Below are positions 1-6,590 of a stretch of 6,590 nt of DNA, in pieces (position 1 is the stretch's first letter; each line of letters begins with the position of its first letter). Under the pieces are notes generated by a model. It was not told where the DNA came from and did not search any database. It worked only from the letters and a program-made list of their open reading frames with translations. The position numbers and the translations under genes were made by a program. The stretch is taken from positions 1-6,590 of the forward strand of contig JAAFHH010000176.1 in the NCBI GenBank assembly GCA_013297545.1, written 5' to 3'. The DNA is from Alphaproteobacteria bacterium. Lineage in GTDB: Bacteria; Pseudomonadota; Alphaproteobacteria; Elsterales; Elsteraceae.

Positions 1-1523
1 GCGCCTCTGACCCGCGGATACTTTGCGCGGAAGTAGCTCAATTCCTTTGGGCCAGAGGCGCGGCCGTCATAGGGATCCAGCACCCAGACCTGATAGCCGG
101 CGCGCGCCAGCAAGTCTGCGACCAGCGGCGTGCCAGCACCGATTTCCAACAACGTGCCGCCGGGCTTTACCGATCCGAGCAAGGCTTTGAGCATCCAGCA
201 GCGCTGGGCATCTTTCATATCGCGGTTGATGGTGGCCAGTGCGGGCATATGGTCGACGCTGTCGCAATAGTCCCGCACGGTCGCGTAGCTGATCGGCGGC
301 ACCGCAAAATCCGCGTAGCGCGCCACTATCGTCTTAAGCGCCGCCGCATCGCTCGGGCGGGTCAGCCGGTTGAGCGTGCGTTTCCAAAACCGCTCAAGCA
401 TCTCGGTACTCCTATCCCAACTAAACGCCCGTTCTGCAAAAGCAGATGCGCCGCGTGCTAGATTTGCAGCCGATTTATCATCGGTGAGGATCGCCTGCAC
501 AGCATCGGCGATTTCAGCGGCATGGCCGTTTTTCAACACGATCGCTTCAACACCGTCTTCTACGACCAATCCAATATTGGATTGGGGCAGGACAACGGGC
601 TTACCCATGGCAAAGAATTCTGGCACCTTTGATGGGAACCGGAAGTCATTGAACGCATCGCTGCGCCCCGGCTGCACCAGCACGTCGGCCAGGGCCAGGA
701 ACGGCGGTACGGCGGTGTGCGCCTTGCGGCCAGCAAACACGAGATTGCTGCGGATGTCGGCCAGATCGTCACCGATTGGATCGGCGATGTCATCGCCAAT
801 GCGGACCAACTTCACCCGCAGGCCCCGGCGATTGAGGATGTCGACGGCGAGATAGAGACTGCGCACCTCGCCGATGTTCGTGCCATGGGTGTTGCCCGGA
901 TAGACCAGCACGCGCTCTTCCGGGGCGATGCCAAGGGCAAGGCGCAGATTCTGATCGGCTGGCATCGGCTTGAACAGGTCATCGTCGAAGGATGGCCAGA
1001 TCACTGTGCTGGGCACGTCTTGCGGCACGAACTCTTGGAGGCGATCGATAATGACGGTGACGCCGGTAGCACCGGCAAGAAAGCGCCGGTAGGCGTGGGG
1101 ATGCGACAGGCCATCATGGATGCCCGCGTCCAGCACCGCCGGCGAAAGGGCCATGAGGTCGGCGGTCGAGACGCCAAGGGTGGTCGCGGCGATCAGGTCT
1201 TCGTTGTCTTCGAGGTGGACGAAGTAGGGGCAGCCCCAGCGCCGCGCGGCTGCTTCGGTCAGCAGGCGCACACGCTCGCGCGGGGTCCAGGCGTGCAGCA
1301 GATCCGGCACGCCGCCGCCGTCAAACATCTCGCGGCCGGCGCGGACATCGTCATAGGTTACCGGCTTGAAGCGCGCAGTCCCTAAAGAGGCGACGGTATC
1401 GATGCTGTCGGGCACGGCAACGGCGCACGCGTGCCCGCGCTCAACCAGCCGATTTGCCAGATTGAAGATGTGAATGGCGCTGTTCGAGGCAAAATGATGA
1501 TAGTTAACGAACAGAATGTTCAT
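1..1523 (-). CDS. GT4-type glycosyltransferase fused to a SAM-dependent methyltransferase-like domain (3' end outside window)
   Basis: An open frame runs from ATG at 1523 to the left edge without a stop: 507 codons plus two bases. Residues ~1-345 look like a GT-B, GT4-type glycosyltransferase. They start with MNILFVNYHHF and an 'IHIFNLANRLVERGH' acceptor-side helix, carry a YPGNTHGTN segment at ~208-216 where the second Rossmann domain begins, and have the donor-site stretch FRFPSKVPEFFAMGKPVVL at ~294-312. E302 fits the second Glu of the GT4 EX7E motif; the first Glu position is not acidic, as in the 'R.PSK..E...GKPVV' subgroup. After a linker, residues ~440-507 carry methyltransferase motif I, LLEIGAGTP (E460), and an acidic residue after the next strand (VLDPYDG, D483). 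The likely role is cytoplasmic sugar transfer from an NDP-sugar, coupled to methylation of the product. Donor, acceptor and methylation site cannot be read from sequence. It lies 26 nt downstream of the GT2 gene, probably in the same operon. An in-frame ATG at 1535 is an alternative start, but it overlaps the Shine-Dalgarno and the conserved N-terminus begins at 1523. Confidence 0.85.
   Translation of the reverse strand, partial: MNILFVNYHHFASNSAIHIFNLANRLVERGHACAVAVPDSIDTVASLGTARFKPVTYDDVRAGREMFDGGGVPDLLHAWTPRERVRLLTEAAARRWGCPYFVHLEDNEDLIAATTLGVSTADLMALSPAVLDAGIHDGLSHPHAYRRFLAGATGVTVIIDRLQEFVPQDVPSTVIWPSFDDDLFKPMPADQNLRLALGIAPEERVLVYPGNTHGTNIGEVRSLYLAVDILNRRGLRVKLVRIGDDIADPIGDDLADIRSNLVFAGRKAHTAVPPFLALADVLVQPGRSDAFNDFRFPSKVPEFFAMGKPVVLPQSNIGLVVEDGVEAIVLKNGHAAEIADAVQAILTDDKSAANLARGASAFAERAFSWDRSTEMLERFWKRTLNRLTRPSDAAALKTIVARYADFAVPPISYATVRDYCDSVDHMPALATINRDMKDAQRCWMLKALLGSVKPGGTLLEIGAGTPLVADLLARAGYQVWVLDPYDGRASGPKELSYFRAKYPRVRG
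566..585. repeat. Perfect 20-bp palindrome inside the GT4 coding region
   Basis: The bases read CCAAT CCAAT ATTGG ATTGG, which equals its own reverse complement; the symmetry breaks at 565/586. It is built of two CCAAT units and their inverse. It lies in the codons for the stretch PQSNIGLV just after the GKPVVL motif of the GT4 domain, so it is translated. It may be a binding site or chance; no function is assigned. Confidence 0.7.
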
Positions 1524-1529
1524 GGCTGG

Positions 1530-1533
1530 CCTC
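1530..1533 (-). promoter_or_regulatory. Shine-Dalgarno site of the GT4/methyltransferase gene
   Basis: The minus strand reads GAGG at 1533-1530, followed by six bases and the ATG at 1523-1521. The motif and spacing support the ATG at 1523 over the in-frame ATG at 1535, whose first codons contain this site. It lies in the 26-nt gap after the TGA of the upstream gene, which fits co-transcription with re-initiation. Confidence 0.6.
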
Positions 1534-1549
1534 ATGGTCTGGCAAGTGG

Positions 1550-4447
1550 TCAGAGTGGGGTGTAGTCACATGTTTCAAGCGATAGCATGGCATTGTAATA
1601 AGGATCGCCTGCCGAAATGGTATCGCCCCAGACATCCAGCAACAATGCCCGGTCAAAGGCATCATATGCTGTCCCCCGCGAAACGCTTTCATAGTGAATC
1701 AATACCGCGCGAGGCGTGCACAGAACGCGGTAGCCGCGGCTGCGCAGTTTCAAGCACAGGTCGACGTCTTGGTAGATTGTCCGGTAATCGACGCTGAGGC
1801 CACCAAACTCATGATAGAGCGCGCGCGGCACCATCAAGCAGGCCGCGGTTGCCGCACTGACCTCGCGGGTGCAAGACAGCGAGCCCGCATAGCCATCGAC
1901 GTCGCTCGGGAAGCCGCGCATGACATGATCAGCCGTGCCGCGCGCCCCCAATACGACCCCGGCATGCTGCACCGTTCGATCAGGATACAGCAGCAGCGTG
2001 CCAACCGCACCGACATCCTTGGCGTCGAACAGCGACACCATCGTCTGCAGCCAGTCGGGGGTAACCACTTCGGTGTCGTTGTTGAGCAGCACGACATAGT
2101 CACCAGTTGCTGCCGCCACACCGGCGTTCACTGCCCGCGAGAAATTGAAGCGCTCATTGAAGGGGACGATGCGGATCGGATGCTGCTGCAGGATCGCAAG
2201 CGCTGCTGGATCGGTCGTCGCATTATCGACCACGATCACTTCAATGTTCGGGTAGGTAGAGACGCCGAAGATCGACTGCAGACACCGGCCAATGTAGTCT
2301 GGCGCATCCTTGCTGGGGATGACGATGCTGACCAGCGGCCACACGCTGCGTGCGGCCGGCTTCAGTATCACCCGGTGCGGTAGGGTTGGGTGGCTGGTCG
2401 CAATGCTGGCGATGCCGAGGCGGTCGAGGTGGGCGCGAACCGCGGCCGCCTGACGCTGCTCGATATTCGATTTCGCATCGCTCGCCGCCGCTATCGACCC
2501 TGGAGCGGCCCGCCAACAGTAGAGGATCTTCGCGATATGCCGGATCCTCGGTGTCAGCTCGCTCATCCGTAGCATCAGTTCGTAGTCCTGCACGCCATCG
2601 AACGCGGACAGGAAGCCGCCTGCCGCGTGCACGATCGAGCGTCTGGCGCACAGAAAATGGCCGACATACATAACGCCGCGGAAGAGTTCCGGCGACCAAT
2701 CCGGCTTGAACACGGGTTCAAGCAGTTGGTTGTCCATGTCGATCTTCGCTTCGTCCGAGTACAGCACGTCGAGGTCCGGCTGGCTGTTCAGCGCTGCGAT
2801 GCATTCGAAGAGGGCGCGATCGGTTAGTTCGTCATCGTGATCCAGGAAGGCGACGAAGTCTCCAGTTGCGAGTTCCAGTGCCCGGTTACTCGCTCCAGAA
2901 ATACCCGCATTCTGCTCAAGACGGGTGACTTTGATACGGCTATCGAGGGTCGGCAATTGCTGCACGTGACGGGCGACATCAGCGTTGGGTGAGCCGTCGT
3001 CGGCAATGCACAATTCCCAGTCGACGTAGGCTTGGGCGCGCACGGACTCGACAGCGCGATTGAGCAAGGCGATTGGGGTGTTATAGACCGGCATGATGAT
3101 CGAGATGGTTGGCCGCAGCGCGAACCCGTCGATCGCTGCACGCATCCGCATGCGGGCGGCCGCATCGCTGGACTGGATCTCAGCGCGCCGAATGTTGGGT
3201 GTCGCCGTCTGCGCAGGAGACTGCGGTGCCAGGCGCTTCTTCACCGCGCTGACGACCCCCGAGACGCCGCTTCGCTGCCAGGTGGTATGGCCCTGTTTGG
3301 CCAGGGTCAGCAGCAACCGAGGGTTCTTGACCACGGCTTTCGTTCCGCGCACGACCAGCGGCAGAAGTGCCTTCACCCGCCCAGACTCGCGCCCAAAAGC
3401 CCGGATTGGCGCGGTCAGTCGCCAAGAGGTTGACGCGAGCATCGCTGCCACTTGGCTCGAGCGGTGACTGAGATCGGTCCGTGCTTGATGCAACGCCCGC
3501 TCTTGATCGGACGAGAACCGCCGCAAGTTATGTGCTTCTTTTTTGAGTGCGTCAGTTTCTTTTCTGAGTGCGTCAGCTTCGAAGGCCTTTGCCCTCAATC
3601 GATGCAGCTCGTCGCTCAGCGTCTCAAACGAGTAGCGGGCCTTGGCGATTTCGTCGCGCAGAATCTGAACTTCATGGGTTAGCCGCTGCTCGCGCCCGGA
3701 CAGCAGAATACGGCGCCCAAACTCTGCGAAAAACGCCAACGGATTGCTGTTTTCGCGCTTGGCCTCTTCGATGAAGGCGAGGAATTCGGGGTTGACCGCA
3801 GTGCCGACAGCAAGCACACCCAGGCCATTGCCATGGACAAAGTCGAAGCCAGGATACTGCTGAACCACTTCACTCCAGAAACGCCAAACTCCAAAGTCGC
3901 CATGCCGGACGTTCGTGTCATGAAAGATCACAACAGCACGATCGCTCAGTTTTGGGAGCCAAGTCTCAAAATCATGTCGAACAGCCTCGTAGGTGTGCAA
4001 ACCATCAATATGGAGCAGATCAATACTCCCCGCAGCAAAACTCTCGGCTGCCTCATCAAAGGTCGTTTGCAGCAGCCGAGAGAACCGATGATACCGCGGA
4101 TCATGATGCTTCTGCAGTTCGTCTAACACGACGCTGGTGTAGAACCCAGCATGCTTGTCGCCAGCCCAGGTGTCGACGCCATAGGCACGGGTGCCAAGGT
4201 TCAGAGCGCTGATTGCTTGGCAAAATGCGCAATAAGAATCACCCTTAAAGACGCCAAGCTCGACAAAACTGCGTGGCTGCAGGATCTCAGTCAAATAAAA
4301 GGCAAATGGTATGTGTTCTTGCCAACTCTCGATATCGGTTAGGAACTCGGGCTCGTTGAGAAGAAGGCGATGAGACAGGGGATTGAAACTGTTTGCCAAG
4401 GTCTTCTCCAGGGGCGTGTAGGCTGCTGTTCGCTGCTCAGCTAGCAA
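1550..4447 (-). CDS. Multidomain methyltransferase - coiled coil - GT2 - GT2 glycosyltransferase
   Basis: A complete 965-codon frame (numbered from TTG at 4447). Residues ~30-220 resemble a Methyltransf_24/class I SAM methyltransferase: motif I VELGVFKGDSY (E63), GVDTW (D92), LLHIDGLHTYE (D148), VIFHDTNV (H176-D177) and the family-like end GLGVLAVG. Residues ~250-330 are charged and Leu/Ala-rich with heptad spacing, so probably a coiled coil; STSWRLTAPIRA (339-350) is a linker motif familiar from large glycosyltransferases. The first GT2 domain (~446-660) has SIIMPVYN, ADDGS (D483-D484), FLDHDDE with DxD at 536-538, and GVQDYELMLR near 618-627. The second (~705-925) has SIVIPSKD, VVDNATTD (D741), LLNNDTEV (D791), a YQDVDLCLKLRSRGY segment and IHYESVSRG. 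Both GT2 domains keep their acidic metal and nucleotide-binding motifs, so both may be active. No signal peptide or membrane segment is visible, so it is probably cytosolic or peripheral. The inferred role is assembly and methylation of a surface polysaccharide; sugars and linkages are unknown. The domain assignment is firm. The start is less so: an in-frame TTG at 4399 has a better ribosome-binding site and would give 949 residues. Confidence 0.9.
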   Translation of the reverse strand: MLAEQRTAAYTPLEKTLANSFNPLSHRLLLNEPEFLTDIESWQEHIPFAFYLTEILQPRSFVELGVFKGDSYCAFCQAISALNLGTRAYGVDTWAGDKHAGFYTSVVLDELQKHHDPRYHRFSRLLQTTFDEAAESFAAGSIDLLHIDGLHTYEAVRHDFETWLPKLSDRAVVIFHDTNVRHGDFGVWRFWSEVVQQYPGFDFVHGNGLGVLAVGTAVNPEFLAFIEEAKRENSNPLAFFAEFGRRILLSGREQRLTHEVQILRDEIAKARYSFETLSDELHRLRAKAFEADALRKETDALKKEAHNLRRFSSDQERALHQARTDLSHRSSQVAAMLASTSWRLTAPIRAFGRESGRVKALLPLVVRGTKAVVKNPRLLLTLAKQGHTTWQRSGVSGVVSAVKKRLAPQSPAQTATPNIRRAEIQSSDAAARMRMRAAIDGFALRPTISIIMPVYNTPIALLNRAVESVRAQAYVDWELCIADDGSPNADVARHVQQLPTLDSRIKVTRLEQNAGISGASNRALELATGDFVAFLDHDDELTDRALFECIAALNSQPDLDVLYSDEAKIDMDNQLLEPVFKPDWSPELFRGVMYVGHFLCARRSIVHAAGGFLSAFDGVQDYELMLRMSELTPRIRHIAKILYCWRAAPGSIAAASDAKSNIEQRQAAAVRAHLDRLGIASIATSHPTLPHRVILKPAARSVWPLVSIVIPSKDAPDYIGRCLQSIFGVSTYPNIEVIVVDNATTDPAALAILQQHPIRIVPFNERFNFSRAVNAGVAAATGDYVVLLNNDTEVVTPDWLQTMVSLFDAKDVGAVGTLLLYPDRTVQHAGVVLGARGTADHVMRGFPSDVDGYAGSLSCTREVSAATAACLMVPRALYHEFGGLSVDYRTIYQDVDLCLKLRSRGYRVLCTPRAVLIHYESVSRGTAYDAFDRALLLDVWGDTISAGDPYYNAMLSLETCDYTPL
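3536..3579 (-). repeat. 21-bp tandem duplication encoding consecutive coiled-coil heptads
   Basis: The 11-base core gagtgcgtcag occurs at 3545-3555 and again at 3566-3576, exactly 21 bp apart. The pyrimidine-rich flank is also shared, giving about 20 aligned bases with one mismatch per unit. On the coding strand this gives the seven-residue units ADALRKE (291-297) and TDALKKE (298-304), followed by a looser AHNLRR. Because 21 bp is exactly one heptad, the duplication keeps both the reading frame and the coiled-coil register. Confidence 0.75.
4406..4409 (-). promoter_or_regulatory. Shine-Dalgarno-like GGAG favouring an internal TTG start at 4399
   Basis: The minus strand reads GGAG at 4409-4406, followed by six bases and an in-frame TTG at 4399-4397 (residue 17 of the longest frame). 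The outermost TTG at 4447 is preceded by an A-rich stretch with no comparable motif. The frame has no ATG near its 5' end; the first Met codon is residue 336, so a non-ATG start seems unavoidable. I think translation more likely starts at 4399, giving LANSFNPLSH with the first residue as Met, but the evidence is only the motif and its spacing. Confidence 0.45.
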
Positions 4448-4643
4448 TTGTTTTTTGCCAAGACTGCTAATCGGAGCGCAAGAACAATCCAGTCATTGCG
4501 GCAGGAGCCGCTCTTTACGCCCTCTACTCTACGAAACAGCTGGTTGCTTTGTGCTTGAGCCACAACACCTCGCCAGCTTCGCGCCTGTTACCATGGGTAC
4601 CAGTCGTCGGTCAAGGCGAAATGGCGGTGCCGCCGGCCGGCAC
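4448..4643. other. Intergenic gap between parC and the glycan genes
   Basis: About 196 bp without a credible gene. On the minus strand it begins with a GC-rich hairpin directly after the parC stop. The best sigma70-like match is a weak TTGACC (complement of 4609-4614) with only poor -10 candidates 16-18 bases on, so I do not call a promoter. The frame of the downstream gene stays open up to a stop at 4493-4495. Transcription of the glycan genes could come from an unrecognised promoter here or by read-through from parC. Confidence 0.5.
4627..4643 (-). terminator. GC-rich hairpin just after the parC stop codon (weak terminator candidate)
   Basis: A perfect 6-bp inverted repeat (GTGCCG and CGGCAC) with a 5-nt loop begins on the base right after the parC TGA. 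On the minus strand it is followed by CGCCATTTCG with no U-run, so it is not a classical intrinsic terminator. It might slow 3' exonucleases or act with Rho, or be chance in GC-rich DNA. Confidence 0.25.
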
Positions 4644-6590
4644 TCACCCGCCAAATCGATTGCTGCGCGGGAAGCCCGGCGGCGGCAGACGCCCGGCACT
4701 CGCGCGCTTGCCGATCCAGGCGCGCAGATCAGTCACGGTCTTGGTCTTCTCGCCGTAGCGGTAGCTCAAGCCCTGGGCGAGGGTGAACAGCAGAATGTCC
4801 GCCAGCTGGCCGCCGGCGTATTTCTGCAGCATCACGCCGCGCCCGCGGGCGAGGTCGGGCACCTCACTGAGCGCGAACACCAACAGCTTGCGGTTGGTGC
4901 CGACGATCGCGACGTGGTCGCCATCCAGCACCAGGCAGCGCGTCGCACTCGCCCCGTCGCCCGGCAGCATGACTTGCTTGCCGGCCCGAGTTTGCGCCAG
5001 CACATCGTCTTCGTTGGCGAGGAAGCCGCGGCCGTCGCTCGCGACCAGCAGACGCTTGGCGCCGGGCTGGTAGACTTCGAACGCGACGATCGCCTGGTCG
5101 TTGCCAAGATCGATCATCAAGCGCACCGGCTCGCCAAAGCCACGGCCGCGCGGCAGCTTGTCGGCCGCCAGTGTGAAGAACTTGCCGTCGCTGGCGAACA
5201 GCAACAGCTTGTCTGTGGTGTCGCACTTCAAGACGAAGCGTGGTGCGTCGCCGTCCTTGTACTTCACCTCCGCCGGGTCGATGTCGTGGCCCTTCAGCGC
5301 ACGCACCCAGCCCTTGTCGGAGCACAGCACCGTGATCGCTTCCTTCTCAACCAAGGCTTCGGTTGGGATCGCGATTGCTTCGGGGGCGGCATCAATCACC
5401 GTGCGGCGATCGCCGAGCGCGCCGGAGCCGAAGGCTTTCTCGGTCGCTTCGATCTGCTTGCGCAATTCAACGCGGCGCAGTTCGGGATCGTGGACCATGG
5501 CGTGCAGCCATTCACGCTCTTCGGTCAGTTGTTCGTGCTCGCGGCGGATTTCCATTTCTTCCAACCGGCGCAGGTGGCGCAGGCGCATGTCGAGGATCGC
5601 GGTCGCCTGCACGTCGGTCAGCTGAAAGCGTTCGATCAAGGCGGCTTTCGGTTCATCCTCTTCGCGGATGATGCGGATCACCTCGTCGAGGTTGAGGTAG
5701 GCGATCAGCAAGCCGCCGAGGATTTCGAGCCGCCGGTCGATCGCCGCGAGCCGGTGGTTGGTGCGCCGGATCAGCACTTCCTCGCGGTGCGCAAGGTAGG
5801 CCGCCAGCACCGCCTTCAACCCCATCACTTTCGGCACGCCGTCAGCGTCCAGCACATTGAGGTTGAGCGGGAAGCGCACTTCGAGGTCAGACAAGCGGAA
5901 CAGGCTTTCCATCAGCACGGCGGGATCGACCGTACGCGCCTTCGGTTCCAGCACCAGGCGGACGTCTTCAGCACTCTCGTCGCGCACGTCGCCGAGGAGC
6001 ATGACCTTCTTGTCGTTCAGCAACTCGGCGATCCGCTCGATCAGCCGGCCCTTTTGCACCTGGTAGGGGATCTCGGTGACGATGATCTGCCAGGTGCCGT
6101 TTTTCAGCTTTTCAACGGTCCAGGCCGCGCGCAGGCGAAACGCCCCGCGCCCGGTCTCGTAGGATGTGAGGATCGAGTCCGGTGCTTCGACCAGTTGGCC
6201 GCCGGTTGGAAAGTCCGGCCCCGGCACAAAGCGGACCAGATCGGCCGTGCTGGCATCGGGGATCGCCAAAAGATGCAGCAAGGCCCGGCAGAGCTCGCCC
6301 GCGTTGTGCGGCGGGATCGAGGTCGCCATGCCAACCGCGATACCCGTCGAGCCATTGGCGAGCAGGTTTGGGAAGGCGGCCGGCAGCACGACCGGCTCGT
6401 CCGTGCTGTTATCGTAGGTTGGCCGCATGTCGACCGCGTCTTCGGCCAGCCCTTCCAGCAGGGCTTCGGCGACGGCCGTTAGACGCGCTTCGGTGTAGCG
6501 GTAGGCAGCGGCGTTATCGCCATCAATGTTGCCGAAATTGCCTTGGCCATCGACCAGCGGGTAGCGCTGCGCGAAGTCTTGGGCGAGCCG
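4644..6590 (-). CDS. parC: DNA topoisomerase IV subunit A (5' end outside window)
   Basis: An open frame enters from the right edge and ends at TGA 4646-4644, giving the last 648 codons. ParC is the DNA-cleaving subunit of topoisomerase IV. With ParE it passes duplex DNA through a double-strand break, mainly to decatenate chromosomes after replication. Counting visible codons from 6590, GNFGNIDGDNAAAYRYTEARL (~17-37) holds the winged-helix active site, with catalytic Tyr at codon 32 (6495-6497). VVLPAAFPNLLANGSTGIAVGMATSIPPHN (~67-96) is the conserved tower-side segment. ILDMRLRHLRRLE and the following charged helices (~330-385) form the coiled-coil gate region. From ~410 a beta-rich C-terminal domain follows, with repeated strand units such as LLLFASDGKFF and RLLVASDGRGF. 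I see no GyrA-box (QRRGGKG-like), which favours ParC over GyrA. The tail WIGKRASAGRLPPPGFPRSNRFGG resembles alphaproteobacterial ParC. About 100 N-terminal residues, including the quinolone-resistance Ser/Glu positions, are missing. It is a housekeeping gene with no evident functional tie to the glycan genes. Confidence 0.95.
   Translation of the reverse strand, partial: RLAQDFAQRYPLVDGQGNFGNIDGDNAAAYRYTEARLTAVAEALLEGLAEDAVDMRPTYDNSTDEPVVLPAAFPNLLANGSTGIAVGMATSIPPHNAGELCRALLHLLAIPDASTADLVRFVPGPDFPTGGQLVEAPDSILTSYETGRGAFRLRAAWTVEKLKNGTWQIIVTEIPYQVQKGRLIERIAELLNDKKVMLLGDVRDESAEDVRLVLEPKARTVDPAVLMESLFRLSDLEVRFPLNLNVLDADGVPKVMGLKAVLAAYLAHREEVLIRRTNHRLAAIDRRLEILGGLLIAYLNLDEVIRIIREEDEPKAALIERFQLTDVQATAILDMRLRHLRRLEEMEIRREHEQLTEEREWLHAMVHDPELRRVELRKQIEATEKAFGSGALGDRRTVIDAAPEAIAIPTEALVEKEAITVLCSDKGWVRALKGHDIDPAEVKYKDGDAPRFVLKCDTTDKLLLFASDGKFFTLAADKLPRGRGFGEPVRLMIDLGNDQAIVAFEVYQPGAKRLLVASDGRGFLANEDDVLAQTRAGKQVMLPGDGASATRCLVLDGDHVAIVGTNRKLLVFALSEVPDLARGRGVMLQKYAGGQLADILLFTLAQGLSYRYGEKTKTVTDLRAWIGKRASAGRLPPPGFPRSNRFGG

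Noticed and set aside
1..61. 9-bp inverted repeat, gcgcctctg at 1-9 and cagaggcgc at 53-61
   Set aside because: It lies inside the methyltransferase-like coding sequence with a 43-nt loop and no U-run; a short repeat like this is expected by chance in GC-rich coding DNA.
717..1385. Plus-strand open frame of 222 codons
   Set aside because: It is antisense to the GT4 domain, which has clear family motifs in its own frame; the product shows no motif and no good start context.
4441..4456. Run of six T on the plus strand as a terminator
   Set aside because: I could not pair a GC-rich stem directly before it, and no plus-strand gene ends there.
4585..4614. TTGACC with a weak -10 candidate on the minus strand as a promoter for the glycan genes
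   Set aside because: The -35 match is fair but candidates for the -10 at 16-18 base spacing match the consensus at only about half the positions, which is not enough to call.
4455..6482. Long plus-strand open frame (675 codons) opposite parC
   Set aside because: It lies antisense to a well-supported parC and its product is rich in His, Gln, Arg and Ala with no recognisable domain. This fits a shadow produced by GC-biased third positions of the real gene.

Overview
The window is a GC-rich bacterial segment, most likely from an alphaproteobacterium. The main clue is the right-hand gene, a ParC whose sequence (GyrA-like IDGDNAAAYRYTEARL active-site stretch, C-terminal tail ending PPPGFPRSNRFGG) resembles alphaproteobacterial topoisomerase IV subunit A. 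I cannot place it below class level. All three genes lie on the minus strand, so the window reads from its right end to its left end.

Right part (4644-6590): the last 648 codons of parC. The N-terminal ~100 residues, including the usual quinolone-resistance positions, lie outside the window. Next comes a gap of about 196 bp (4448-4643) with a GC-rich hairpin directly after the parC stop and no clear promoter or U-run terminator.

Middle (1550-4447): a 965-codon multidomain protein with the order SAM-dependent methyltransferase, coiled coil, glycosyltransferase family 2 (GT2) domain, second GT2 domain. Left part (1-1523): a gene starting 26 nt further on, with a good Shine-Dalgarno site. It encodes a GT4-type glycosyltransferase fused in frame to a second SAM-methyltransferase-like domain, and it is cut by the left edge.

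The two left genes look like one transcription unit for making and methylating a surface glycan (O-antigen, capsule, exopolysaccharide or a glycosylated surface protein). Between them they carry three glycosyltransferase domains and two methyltransferase domains in two polypeptides. The export, polymerase and sugar-nucleotide genes one would expect are not in the window, so the glycan class is unknown. ParC is a housekeeping gene that probably marks the edge of this glycan locus and has no functional link to it.

No RNA genes, insertion sequences, integrases, CRISPR arrays or defence genes were seen. The features most worth a second look are the mirror-image GT/methyltransferase fusions, a 21-bp tandem heptad duplication in the coiled coil, and a perfect 20-bp palindrome inside the GT4 active-site region.
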